Source: Pseudomonas sp. UFMG81
Lineage (GTDB): Bacteria > Pseudomonadota > Gammaproteobacteria > Pseudomonadales > Pseudomonadaceae
Length of the DNA: 62,347 nucleotides
NCBI RefSeq assembly: GCF_015354575.1
Contig: NZ_JACAFQ010000023.1
Span: 8,242-70,588, forward strand
Reading direction: 5' to 3'
Shown piece by piece: positions 42,264 to 50,172 of this stretch (its first letter is position 1; the number at the start of each line of letters is the position of its first letter). Made by a program: the position numbers and the translations under genes. A model generated the notes under the pieces. It was not told where the DNA came from. It saw nothing but the letters and a program-made list of their open reading frames with translations, and did no database searches.

Positions 42264-44092
42264 CCCCAACGTTGCGCCAGCTGGCCGGCAGCCTGTTGCT
42301 CGCCTGCCTCACGCTCCCGGCCATGGCCGCCCCGCAGCACGCCCTGACGCTGTACGACGAAGCGCCGAAATACCCGGCCGGCTTCAAGCACTTCGACTAC
42401 GTCAACCCCGACGCCCCCAAGGGCGGCACCTTCCGCCAGTCCAGCTTCGGCGGCTTCGACAGCCTCAACCCCTACATCAACAAGGGCGTGCCCGCCGACA
42501 ACGTCGGCATGATCTACGACACCCTGATGCGCCAGAGCCTGGACGAGCCGTTCACCGAGTACGGCCTGGTGGCCGGCAAGATCGAGAAAGCCCCTGACAA
42601 CAGCTGGGTGCGCTTCTACCTGCGCCCCGAGGCCCGCTTCCACGACGGCCACCCGCTGCGCGCCGAGGACGTGGTATTCACCTTCAACACCCTGATGAGC
42701 AAGGGCGCACCGATGTTCCGCGGCTATTACGCCGACGTCGCCGAAGTGGTCGCCGAAGACCCGCTCAAGGTGCTGTTCAAGTTCAAGCACAGCAACAACC
42801 GCGAACTGCCGCTGATCCTCGGCCAGTTGCCGGTGCTGCCCAAGCACTGGTACGAAACTCGCGAGTTCGACCGCGGCAACCTGGAAATCCCCCTGGGCAG
42901 CGGCCCGTACAAGGTCGCCGAAGTGAAGGCCGGCCGCTCGATCCGCTACGAGCGGGTGAAGGACTACTGGGCCAAGGACCTGCCGATCAACCGCGGTTTC
43001 TACAACTTCGACGTGATGAGCTTCGACTCCTACCGCGACAACACCGTCGCCCTCGAAGCGCTCAAGGCCGGCCAGTTCGACTACGCCCTGGAAGTGAGTG
43101 CGAAGAACTGGGCTACCGCCTACAACGTGCCCGCCGTGCGCGACGGCCGGCTGATCAAGGAAGAGATCCCCAACGGCAACCCCACCGGCATGCAAGGCTT
43201 CATCTTCAACCTGCGCAAGCCGGTGTTCCAGGACATCCGCGTGCGCCAGGCGCTGAGCCTGCTGCTGGACTTCGAGTGGACCAACAAGCAGCTGTTCAAC
43301 GGCGCCTACACCCGCACCGGCAGCTATTTCGAGAACTCCGAGATGGCCGCCAAGGGCCAGCCCTCGCCAGCAGAACTGAAAATCCTCGAACCGCTGCGCG
43401 GCAAGATCCCCGAGCAAGCCCTCAGCGAGGCCTTCCGCAACCCCGTCACCGACGGCAGCGGCATGATCCGCGAGCAGCAGCGCCAGGCCTACAAGCTGTT
43501 GCAGGACGCCGGCTGGAAGATCGTCGACGACAAGATGGTCGACAAGGACGGCAAGCCGGTGGTGATCGAGTTCCTGCTGGCGCAGACCGAGTTCGAGCGC
43601 ATCCTGCTGCCGTTCAAGCGCAACCTCTCGGACCTGGGCATCGAGCTGAACATCCGCCGCGTCGACGTCTCGCAGTACATCACCCGCCTGCGCTCGCGCG
43701 ACTTCGACATGATCGTCGGCGGCTACCCGCAGTCCAACTCGCCCGGTAACGAGCAGCGCGAGTTCTGGAGCAGCGCCGCCGCCGACAACCCCGGCAGCCG
43801 CAACTTCATCGGCCTGCGCGACCCGGCCATCGACCAGCTGGTGGAAGCGCTGATCAACGCCGATTCGCGCCAGAGCCTGATCGAGCACTGCCGCGCCCTG
43901 GACCGCGTGCTGCAATGGGGCTACTACGTGATCCCCAACTGGCACATCAAGACCTGGCGCGTGGCCTACTGGAACCACATCGGCCACCCACAGGTATCAC
44001 CCAAGTACGACATCGGCATCGACACCTGGTGGATCAAGCCCGACGTGACGCCCGCCGTGACCGAAGCCGCCGCGCAAGCCGAGGCCAACTGA
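42260..44092 (+). CDS. yejA: Peptide/microcin C-type ABC transporter, substrate-binding protein 2
   Basis: A 610-residue YejA-type binding protein with a signal peptide (LLLACLTLPAMAAP) and the same repeated features as its upstream paralogue (KGGTFRQSSFGGFDSLNPY, IPLGSGPYKVAEV, FNLRKPVFQDIRVRQAL). Its start overlaps the previous stop (ATGA). It is the binding protein closest to the permeases and so the probable main partner. The family takes up oligopeptides and, in E. coli, microcin C. Confidence 0.93.
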   Translation: MTPTLRQLAGSLLLACLTLPAMAAPQHALTLYDEAPKYPAGFKHFDYVNPDAPKGGTFRQSSFGGFDSLNPYINKGVPADNVGMIYDTLMRQSLDEPFTEYGLVAGKIEKAPDNSWVRFYLRPEARFHDGHPLRAEDVVFTFNTLMSKGAPMFRGYYADVAEVVAEDPLKVLFKFKHSNNRELPLILGQLPVLPKHWYETREFDRGNLEIPLGSGPYKVAEVKAGRSIRYERVKDYWAKDLPINRGFYNFDVMSFDSYRDNTVALEALKAGQFDYALEVSAKNWATAYNVPAVRDGRLIKEEIPNGNPTGMQGFIFNLRKPVFQDIRVRQALSLLLDFEWTNKQLFNGAYTRTGSYFENSEMAAKGQPSPAELKILEPLRGKIPEQALSEAFRNPVTDGSGMIREQQRQAYKLLQDAGWKIVDDKMVDKDGKPVVIEFLLAQTEFERILLPFKRNLSDLGIELNIRRVDVSQYITRLRSRDFDMIVGGYPQSNSPGNEQREFWSSAAADNPGSRNFIGLRDPAIDQLVEALINADSRQSLIEHCRALDRVLQWGYYVIPNWHIKTWRVAYWNHIGHPQVSPKYDIGIDTWWIKPDVTPAVTEAAAQAEAN

Positions 44093-44093
44093 C

Positions 44094-45167
44094 ATGCTGG
44101 CCTATATCCTGCGCCGCCTGCTGCTGATCATCCCGACGCTGTTCGGCATCCTGATCATCAACTTCATCATCGTCCAGGCCGCCCCCGGTGGCCCGGTCGA
44201 GCAGATGATCGCCAAGCTCGAAGGCTTCGAGGGCGCCACCAGCCGCATCGCCGGCGGTGGCGCCGAAGTGTCGGTGGCCGGCTCCAACTACCGCGGCGCG
44301 CAAGGCCTGGACCCGGCCCTGATCGCCGAGATCGAGCGCATGTACGGCTTCGACAAGTCCGCGCCCGAGCGGCTGTGGATCATGGTCAAGAACTACGCCA
44401 GCTTCGACTTCGGCGACAGCTTCTTCCGCGACGCCAAGGTGATCGACCTGATCATCGAGAAGATGCCCGTCTCCATCTCCCTCGGGCTATGGAGCACGCT
44501 GATCATGTACCTGGTGTCAATCCCGTTGGGGATCGCCAAGGCCGTGCGCCACGGCAGCCACTTCGACGTGTGGACCAGCTCGGCGATCATCGTCGGCTAC
44601 GCCATCCCCGCGTTCCTGTTCGCCATTTTGCTGATCGTGCTGTTTGCCGGCGGCAGCTACTTCGACTGGTTCCCGCTGCGCGGGCTGACCTCCAACAACT
44701 TCGACGAGCTCTCCACCACCGGCAAGGTGCTCGACTACTTCTGGCACCTGGTGCTGCCCATCACCGCCCTGGTGATCGGCAACTTCGCCACCATGACCCT
44801 GCTGACCAAGAACAGCTTCCTCGACGAGATCAACAAGCAGTACGTGGTCACCGCCAAGGCCAAGGGCCTGAGTCGCAGCCGCGTGCTGTACGGCCACGTG
44901 TTCCGCAACGCCATGCTGCTGGTGATCGCCGGTTTCCCCTCGGCGTTCATCGGCATCTTCTTCACCGGCTCCCTTTTGATCGAGGTGATCTTCAGCCTCG
45001 ACGGCCTGGGCCTGATGAGTTTCGAAGCGGCGATCAACCGCGACTACCCGGTGGTGTTCGGCACCTTGTTCATCTTCACCCTGCTGGGGCTGGTGGTGAA
45101 GCTGATCGGCGACCTCACCTACACCCTGGTCGACCCCCGTATCGACTTCGCCAGCCGGGAGCACTGA
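44094..45167 (+). CDS. yejB: Peptide ABC transporter permease YejB-type
   Basis: A 357-residue inner-membrane permease with six helices. The MetI-type coupling loop reads KNSFLDEINKQYVVTAKAKG. It follows yejA by one base. It pairs with the next permease to form the channel. Confidence 0.95.
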   Translation: MLAYILRRLLLIIPTLFGILIINFIIVQAAPGGPVEQMIAKLEGFEGATSRIAGGGAEVSVAGSNYRGAQGLDPALIAEIERMYGFDKSAPERLWIMVKNYASFDFGDSFFRDAKVIDLIIEKMPVSISLGLWSTLIMYLVSIPLGIAKAVRHGSHFDVWTSSAIIVGYAIPAFLFAILLIVLFAGGSYFDWFPLRGLTSNNFDELSTTGKVLDYFWHLVLPITALVIGNFATMTLLTKNSFLDEINKQYVVTAKAKGLSRSRVLYGHVFRNAMLLVIAGFPSAFIGIFFTGSLLIEVIFSLDGLGLMSFEAAINRDYPVVFGTLFIFTLLGLVVKLIGDLTYTLVDPRIDFASREH

Positions 45168-45168
45168 C

Positions 45169-46188
45169 ATGGCCCTCTCCCCCCTCAACCGCCGGCGCTT
45201 CGAGCGCTTCAAGGCCAACCGCCGCGGCTGGTGGTCGCTGTGGATCTTCCTGGTGCTGTTCGGGCTGAGCCTGGGCGCCGAATTCATCGCCAACGACAAA
45301 CCGGTGGCCGTGCGCTACGACGGGCAGTGGTACTTCCCCGCGTTCAAGCGCTACCCCGAAACGACGTTTGGCGGCGAGTTCCCGCTGGAAGCCAACTACA
45401 AGAGCCCGTACATCCGCGAGCTGCTGGCCAAGAAAGACGCCTTCGTGCTGTGGGCACCGATCCCCTACAGCTACCAGAGCATCAACTACGACCTGAAAGT
45501 GCCCGCCCCCGCACCGCCCTCGGCGGACAACCTGTTCGGCACCGACGACCAGGGCCGCGACGTGCTGGCCCGGGTGATCTACGGCTTCCGTATCTCGGTG
45601 CTGTTCGCCCTCACCCTGACCATCGCCAGCTCCATCATCGGCGTGATCGCCGGGGCCCTGCAGGGCTTCTACGGCGGCTGGGTGGACCTGGCCGGCCAGC
45701 GCTTCCTGGAGATCTGGTCGGGCCTGCCGGTGCTGTACCTGCTGATCATCCTCGCCAGCTTCGTGCAGCCCAACTTCTGGTGGTTGCTGGGCATCATGCT
45801 GCTGTTCTCGTGGATGAGCCTGGTGGACGTGGTGCGCGCGGAGTTCCTGCGCGGGCGCAACCTCGAATACGTGCGCGCCGCCCGCGCCCTGGGCATGCGC
45901 AACGGGCCGATCATGTTCCGCCACATCCTGCCCAACGCCATGATCTCGACCATGACCTTCATGCCGTTCATCCTCACCGGCGCCATCGGCACCCTCACCG
46001 CCCTGGACTTCCTCGGCTTCGGCCTGCCCGCCGGCTCCCCGTCGCTGGGCGAGCTGGTGGCCCAGGGCAAGTCCAACCTGCAAGCCCCGTGGCTGGGCAT
46101 CAGCGCCTTCGCCGTACTGGCGGTGATGCTCAGCCTGCTGGTATTTATCGGCGAATCCGCCCGCGACGCCTTCGACCCGAGGAAATGA
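45169..46188 (+). CDS. yejE: Peptide ABC transporter permease YejE-type
   Basis: A 339-residue permease with an N-terminal basic segment (RRRFERFKANRRGWWSL), one N-terminal helix, a large periplasmic part with the family segment DNLFGTDDQGRDVLARV, and five further helices. The coupling loop is RGRNLEYVRAARALGMRNG. It starts one base after yejB. Confidence 0.95.
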   Translation: MALSPLNRRRFERFKANRRGWWSLWIFLVLFGLSLGAEFIANDKPVAVRYDGQWYFPAFKRYPETTFGGEFPLEANYKSPYIRELLAKKDAFVLWAPIPYSYQSINYDLKVPAPAPPSADNLFGTDDQGRDVLARVIYGFRISVLFALTLTIASSIIGVIAGALQGFYGGWVDLAGQRFLEIWSGLPVLYLLIILASFVQPNFWWLLGIMLLFSWMSLVDVVRAEFLRGRNLEYVRAARALGMRNGPIMFRHILPNAMISTMTFMPFILTGAIGTLTALDFLGFGLPAGSPSLGELVAQGKSNLQAPWLGISAFAVLAVMLSLLVFIGESARDAFDPRK

Positions 46189-46189
46189 C

Positions 46190-47800
46190 ATGCGCCAAGA
46201 CACCCTGATCGAAGTCCGCGACCTGGCGGTGGAGTTCGTCACCGGCGAACAGATCAACCGCGTGGTCGACGGCATCAGCTTCGACATCCGCAAGGGCGAG
46301 ACCCTGGCGCTGGTGGGCGAAAGCGGCTCGGGCAAGTCGGTGACCGCGCACTCGATCCTGCGCCTGCTGCCCTACCCGCTGGCGCGCCACCCCAGCGGTA
46401 GCATCCAGTACGACGGCAAGGACCTGCTGCACCTGGGCGAGAAGCCCATGCAGCGGATTCGCGGCGATCGCATCGCGATGATCTTCCAGGAGCCGATGAC
46501 CTCGCTGAACCCGCTGCACACCATCGAAAAGCAGATCAACGAGATCCTGCTGCTGCACAAGGGCTTGACCGGCAAGGCCGCCACTGCCCGCACCCTTGAG
46601 CTGCTGGAGCTGGTTGGCATCCCCGAGCCGCGCAAGCGTTTGAAGGCCCTGCCCCATGAGCTGTCCGGTGGCCAACGCCAGCGGGTGATGATCGCCATGG
46701 CCCTGGCCAACGAGCCCGAGCTGCTGATCGCCGACGAGCCCACCACCGCGCTCGACGTGACCGTGCAGTTGAAGATCCTCGACCTGCTCAAGGAACTGCA
46801 GGCGCGCTTGGGGATGGCCCTGCTGCTGATCAGCCACGACCTCAACCTGGTGCGCCGCATCGCCCACCGCGTGTGCGTGATGCAGTGCGGCAAGATCGTC
46901 GAGCAGGCCGATTGCGCCACGCTGTTCAGCAAGCCGCAGCATCCGTATACGCAGATGCTGATCAACGCCGAGCCCAGCGGGGCACCGGCGGCGAACGCCG
47001 AAGGCGCGCCGTTGCTGGAGGTGAAAGACCTGAAGGTGTGGTTCCCGATCAAGAAGGGGCTGCTGCGCCGCACCGTGGACCATGTGAAGGCGGTGGACGG
47101 GGTGAACTTCAGCCTGCCCCAGGGGCAGACGCTGGGGATCGTTGGCGAGAGTGGCTCGGGCAAGTCCACCTTGGGGCTGGCGATCTTGCGATTGATCGCA
47201 AGCCAAGGCGGCATTCGCTTTCATGGGCAGGACCTGGAAGGGCTGAACCAGAAGGCCGTGCGGCCGCTGCGGCGGGAGATGCAGGTGGTGTTCCAGGACC
47301 CCTTCGGCAGCCTGAGCCCACGGATGTGCGTGGCGGATATCGTCGGTGAGGGGCTACGGATTCACAAGATTGGCACGCCGGCCGAGCAAGAGGCTGCGAT
47401 TGTCGCGGCGTTGGAGGAAGTGGGGCTGGACCCGCGCACGCGGCATCGGTATCCCCATGAGTTCTCCGGCGGCCAGCGGCAGCGGATTGCGATTGCCCGG
47501 GCGTTGGTGTTGAAGCCCGCGTTGATTCTGCTGGATGAGCCAACCTCGGCGCTGGATCGCACGGTGCAGCGGCAGGTGGTTGAGCTTTTGCGGAATTTGC
47601 AGGTTAAGTACAACCTGACCTACCTGTTCATCAGTCATGACCTGGCGGTGGTGAAAGCGTTGAGTCATCAGTTGATGGTGATCAAGCATGGGCAGGTGGT
47701 TGAGCAGGGGGATGCGCGGGCGATCTTTCATGAGCCGCAGCATGGGTATACGCGGCAGTTGTTGGAGGCGGCATTCTTGGGCACGAGCTCGGTTGCCTGA
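46190..47800 (+). CDS. yejF: Peptide ABC transporter, double ATPase YejF-type
   Basis: A 536-residue protein with two ATPase domains. Walker A is GESGSGKSV and GESGSGKST, the signatures are ELSGGQRQRV and EFSGGQRQRI, and Walker B is LLIADEPTTALD and LILLDEPTSALD. It powers both permeases. It ends the five-gene operon. Codon choice changes from C-ending to G/T-ending codons in the last ~700 bases, without any change in the conserved motifs. Confidence 0.95.
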   Translation: MRQDTLIEVRDLAVEFVTGEQINRVVDGISFDIRKGETLALVGESGSGKSVTAHSILRLLPYPLARHPSGSIQYDGKDLLHLGEKPMQRIRGDRIAMIFQEPMTSLNPLHTIEKQINEILLLHKGLTGKAATARTLELLELVGIPEPRKRLKALPHELSGGQRQRVMIAMALANEPELLIADEPTTALDVTVQLKILDLLKELQARLGMALLLISHDLNLVRRIAHRVCVMQCGKIVEQADCATLFSKPQHPYTQMLINAEPSGAPAANAEGAPLLEVKDLKVWFPIKKGLLRRTVDHVKAVDGVNFSLPQGQTLGIVGESGSGKSTLGLAILRLIASQGGIRFHGQDLEGLNQKAVRPLRREMQVVFQDPFGSLSPRMCVADIVGEGLRIHKIGTPAEQEAAIVAALEEVGLDPRTRHRYPHEFSGGQRQRIAIARALVLKPALILLDEPTSALDRTVQRQVVELLRNLQVKYNLTYLFISHDLAVVKALSHQLMVIKHGQVVEQGDARAIFHEPQHGYTRQLLEAAFLGTSSVA

Positions 47801-47889
47801 AGCAGCATGGGCTGCGAGCTGCCAGGGAGCGGCCGGTACATCACCGGTTTATAGACATGCGCCAAGGCGGACAGTGGAGACCTCACAGG

Positions 47890-48223
47890 CATAATTGGCC
47901 CGAAACAAACTGTAGGAGCCGGCTTGCCGGCGAAGCGCCGCGCGGGCGGCGCTCGATCTCAAGAGCGCTGCAAAAACAACGGCTAGCACCTGGTGGCCAT
48001 CTCCCGATATCCCGACATGCACCCGCAGGCCACCGCGTAATTCTGCTTATCCAAATCCAGCGGTGTGGCGTCCAGGTGCCTGTCTTGGGATCGCATGAGG
48101 GCCACCAGGTGCATGCCGACAGATATGCAGCGCTCTCAAGATCGAGCGCCGCCCGCGCGGCGCATCGCGGGACAAGTCGCAGCGGCGAACCGCCGCTCCC
48201 ACGTTTGTTTCGGGCCAGTTATG
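47890..48223. repeat. Compound long palindrome (~334 bp), REP-associated
   Basis: Nested inverted arms are seen. The outer 21-bp arms at 47890-47910 and 48203-48223 share CCCGAAACAAAC and match at 20 of 21. REP units lie inside them. Next are 38-bp arms at 47935-47972 and 48126-48163 (36 of 38), and then 13-bp arms GCACCTGGTGGCC at 47986-47998 and its complement at 48100-48112. The centre holds a further weak GCCACCGC stem. There is no coding frame. It could be a mobile non-coding element, a fossil of one, or a structured RNA. The rest of the 47801-48463 gap shows no gene. Confidence 0.7.
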
Positions 48224-48463
48224 TCTGCGCCGCCGCGGCTGTACGCCTTGTTGGCATGACGCGGCACCGCAGAGAAAAGCTCTCGTTTCTGATCCGAAAA
48301 ATCAGATTAAAGCCCTTTCTTGTAGTCCATTTCCCAAACATACTTCTGCCGCCTTTTTTCCGTTGCGACCATTCAGGCATCGCCCTAGTCTCGGCAAGTC
48401 GCTGAACGCAGCGATCGACTTTGACAGGTCGCGACGGTATTAAGCATGCGGCTAGCCTTCAAT

Positions 48464-48590
48464 GGCGGCTGTACGTGCGGGCACGCTCGCGTGCGCCGGA
48501 ACTTTGCTTATTCCGCCGGTCTGTCAACCCACGTACAGCTGCCACCCACTGTTTGACAGCAGGCAGGTGGTCGGCCTTCAGAAGGAATAA
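48464..48590 (+). ncRNA. Structured leader upstream of the DUF6124-like gene
   Basis: The DNA predicts a three-way RNA fold. A 14-bp closing stem pairs GGCGGCTGTACGTG (48464-48477) with CACGTACAGCTGCC (48530-48543), with one G-U. Inside it are the hairpins GCACG-CTCG-CGTGC (48481-48494) and CGGAA-N9-TTCCG (48497-48515). A further stem CCACC/GGTGG (48542-48570) encloses CTGT-TTG-ACAG and shares two bases with the closing stem, so the two compete. CCTTC-A-GAAGG then covers the ribosome site of the gene at 48595. This is compatible with a cis-regulatory element or a small RNA. Confidence 0.5.
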
Positions 48591-48594
48591 GTTC

Positions 48595-48840
48595 ATGCTG
48601 AAGATCGTCCCCGATCCACCCCACAACCACCACTCCCTCGAAGACACCCTCATCCAGGCCTCCGAGTACGCCCTGTGCGCGCAGACCGTTGCGCATCAGG
48701 CTGTCTTGCAGCAGCCCAAGGCCCCGGTGTCGACTCTGATCATGGCCGCGATGCATGAGCTGGAAGCGTTGCGCATGTTGCTCGAGTCGGCGTTGATTCA
48801 GGTGCAGATGCTTTCTGCGCAGACTCGCACGCAGCACTAA
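48595..48840 (+). CDS. Small Pseudomonas protein, DUF6124-like, 81 aa
   Basis: An 81-residue soluble helical protein (SLEDTLIQASEYALCAQTVA; LIMAAMHELEALRMLLESAL) of a Pseudomonas-restricted small family that I recall as DUF6124. The function is unknown. The start at 48595 has an AAGGA site that can be masked by a small hairpin in the leader. Another small gene (DUF3077-like) follows in the same direction. Confidence 0.8.
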   Translation: MLKIVPDPPHNHHSLEDTLIQASEYALCAQTVAHQAVLQQPKAPVSTLIMAAMHELEALRMLLESALIQVQMLSAQTRTQH

Positions 48841-48922
48841 GCCATTTGTCATGGGCTGCTGGGTCGGGCCTTGCCGGCGAACAGGCCCGACCAGGCATCG
48901 CCACTCTCAGGGAGATTGAGCA

Positions 48923-49192
48923 ATGACCACCGACACCACCACACCCCACACCACCGTGGGCAAGACCAAGTTCTACCAAGGCGAAGGCCAGACCGCCCCG
49001 CTGTTCTGCATCGAGCCCGGCATCCCGTGCCAGCATGCGCGGGACCAGGCATCAGAATTGATGGGCTGCGTGCGCGACCTGACCATCACCGGGATCATGG
49101 AGGAGAAGCCGCAGATGCTCTGGGCGGCGTATTACCTGAGCGCGCTGGCCAAGGCGCTGATGGATGATGCGGAGTTGGGGATGAAGCACTGA
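48923..49192 (+). CDS. Small Pseudomonas protein, DUF3077-like, 89 aa
   Basis: An 89-residue protein with the segment LFCIEPGIPCQHARDQASEL and a helical C-terminal half (AAYYLSALAKALMDDAELGM), resembling the small DUF3077 family of Pseudomonas. The function is unknown. It has a clear GGGAG site 9 bases upstream and probably shares a transcript with the preceding small gene. Confidence 0.8.
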   Translation: MTTDTTTPHTTVGKTKFYQGEGQTAPLFCIEPGIPCQHARDQASELMGCVRDLTITGIMEEKPQMLWAAYYLSALAKALMDDAELGMKH

Positions 49193-49212
49193 CTTCACAG
49201 GTAAACGCGGAC

Positions 49213-49336
49213 CCTGTAGGAGCGGCCATGTGTCGCGAAAGGGCCGCAAAGCGGCCCCAGGTTTCTGATGTGTTGCGAAGATTGCTGGGGCTGCTACGCA
49301 GCCCTTTCGCGACACAAGGCCGCTCCTACACCGGCT
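49213..49336. repeat. REP doublet
   Basis: TGTAGGAGCGGCCATGTGTC with GCGAAAGGGCC and the inverted CGACACAAGGCCGCTCCTAC lie about 80 bases apart, between the small-gene pair and the GNAT remnant. Confidence 0.85.
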
Positions 49337-49366
49337 AAGCTTTGGGCATAAATTCGGGATGTCTCC

Positions 49367-49555
49367 ATGGAATGTCATATCCGCCGCGCTCAGCGCGAAG
49401 ACGCACAAGCCATCAGCCGCATCGTGATCGCTGCATTGCGCGAATCCAACTCACAGGACTACCCAGCCGGAATGCCCACCCAGGCGCAGGCCTTGAGCAT
49501 GGGCTACGAATGAATTTGGCTTCAACCCGCACTTGCTGTATTACCAGCACTCCAT
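49367..49555 (+). pseudogene. GNAT acetyltransferase remnant
   Basis: An ATG frame encodes 48 residues (MECHIRRAQREDAQAISRIV) typical of the first strand and helix of a GNAT acetyltransferase and stops at 49513. Straight after, in another frame, EFGFNPHLLYYQ looks like the last strand of such an enzyme. The middle (about 100 residues, including the acetyl-CoA site) is missing, so this is read as a gene with an internal deletion and frameshift. The assignment rests on pattern only. Confidence 0.5.
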
Positions 49556-49576
49556 GCCACCTGCCAGGGACGCCCC

Positions 49577-50050
49577 ATGCGCCACCGCATCACCGCCATC
49601 TGCCACAAGGCCAGCTTTTCACTCAGCACCTGTGCCTGGCTGGCCATCGATGATGTGCCCATCGAGGTGTGGCTGGCCCAACACCTGGACGAGCCCGACC
49701 TCGCGCTAAATGGCCTGGCCTTGATGTGGTTGCTGGACGAACAAGAAGACGCCCTGGCCAATCGCCGAATCGTCCCCGCCGCCGATGGCACCTCCACCCT
49801 GGTGCCGCTGCTGGTGTGCAGCGACGACATGGACTTCGACTGCTTCGCGCTGATGACCGAACAGGTGGTCGAGGGCGACACCGTGCACTGGCGGCGCTTC
49901 GGCCACAGCGCCACCGGGGGGTTGGAGGTGGGTGTCTCCACCCACTGGTATGCAGGCAGCAAACCCGTGAGCTTTGCGCTCAGTGACTTCAACCAGGCGC
50001 TGAGCGAGCACAAGCGGTTGATCAAGGCCTGTGTCGGCAGCGAAGGTTAG
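49577..50050 (+). CDS. Hypothetical protein, 157 aa
   Basis: A 157-residue acidic soluble protein that I do not recognise. It has mixed alpha/beta content (LVPLLVCSDDMDFDCFALMTEQVV; LEVGVSTHWYAG) and two cysteines in CSDDMDFDC. The AGGGA ribosome site and native codon use support expression. It is flanked by a GNAT remnant and a REP element, and is transcribed alone. Confidence 0.7.
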   Translation: MRHRITAICHKASFSLSTCAWLAIDDVPIEVWLAQHLDEPDLALNGLALMWLLDEQEDALANRRIVPAADGTSTLVPLLVCSDDMDFDCFALMTEQVVEGDTVHWRRFGHSATGGLEVGVSTHWYAGSKPVSFALSDFNQALSEHKRLIKACVGSEG

Positions 50051-50052
50051 AT

Positions 50053-50145
50053 CCCTGTGGGAGCGGGCTTGCCCGCGAAGCAGGCAACGCGGTGTTTGGC
50101 ACCGACGTTGCCGGTGTTCGCGGGGCAAGCCCGCTCCTACAGGTT
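50053..50145. repeat. REP doublet
   Basis: GTGGGAGCGGGCTTGCCCGC and the inverted GCGGGGCAAGCCCGCTCCTAC flank about 45 bases between two convergent genes (49577 and 50173). Class GGGAGCGGGCTTGCCC. Confidence 0.85.
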
Positions 50146-50172
50146 ATGCGCAGGCCTTTGGGTGCTGAGCGT

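Noticed and set aside
42206..43987. A 593-codon minus-strand open frame
   Set aside because: It is antisense to the second YejA-type binding protein; no start signal or domain.
48421..48450. TTGACA followed by TATTAA as a promoter
   Set aside because: The spacing is only about 11 bases, too short for a sigma-70 promoter.
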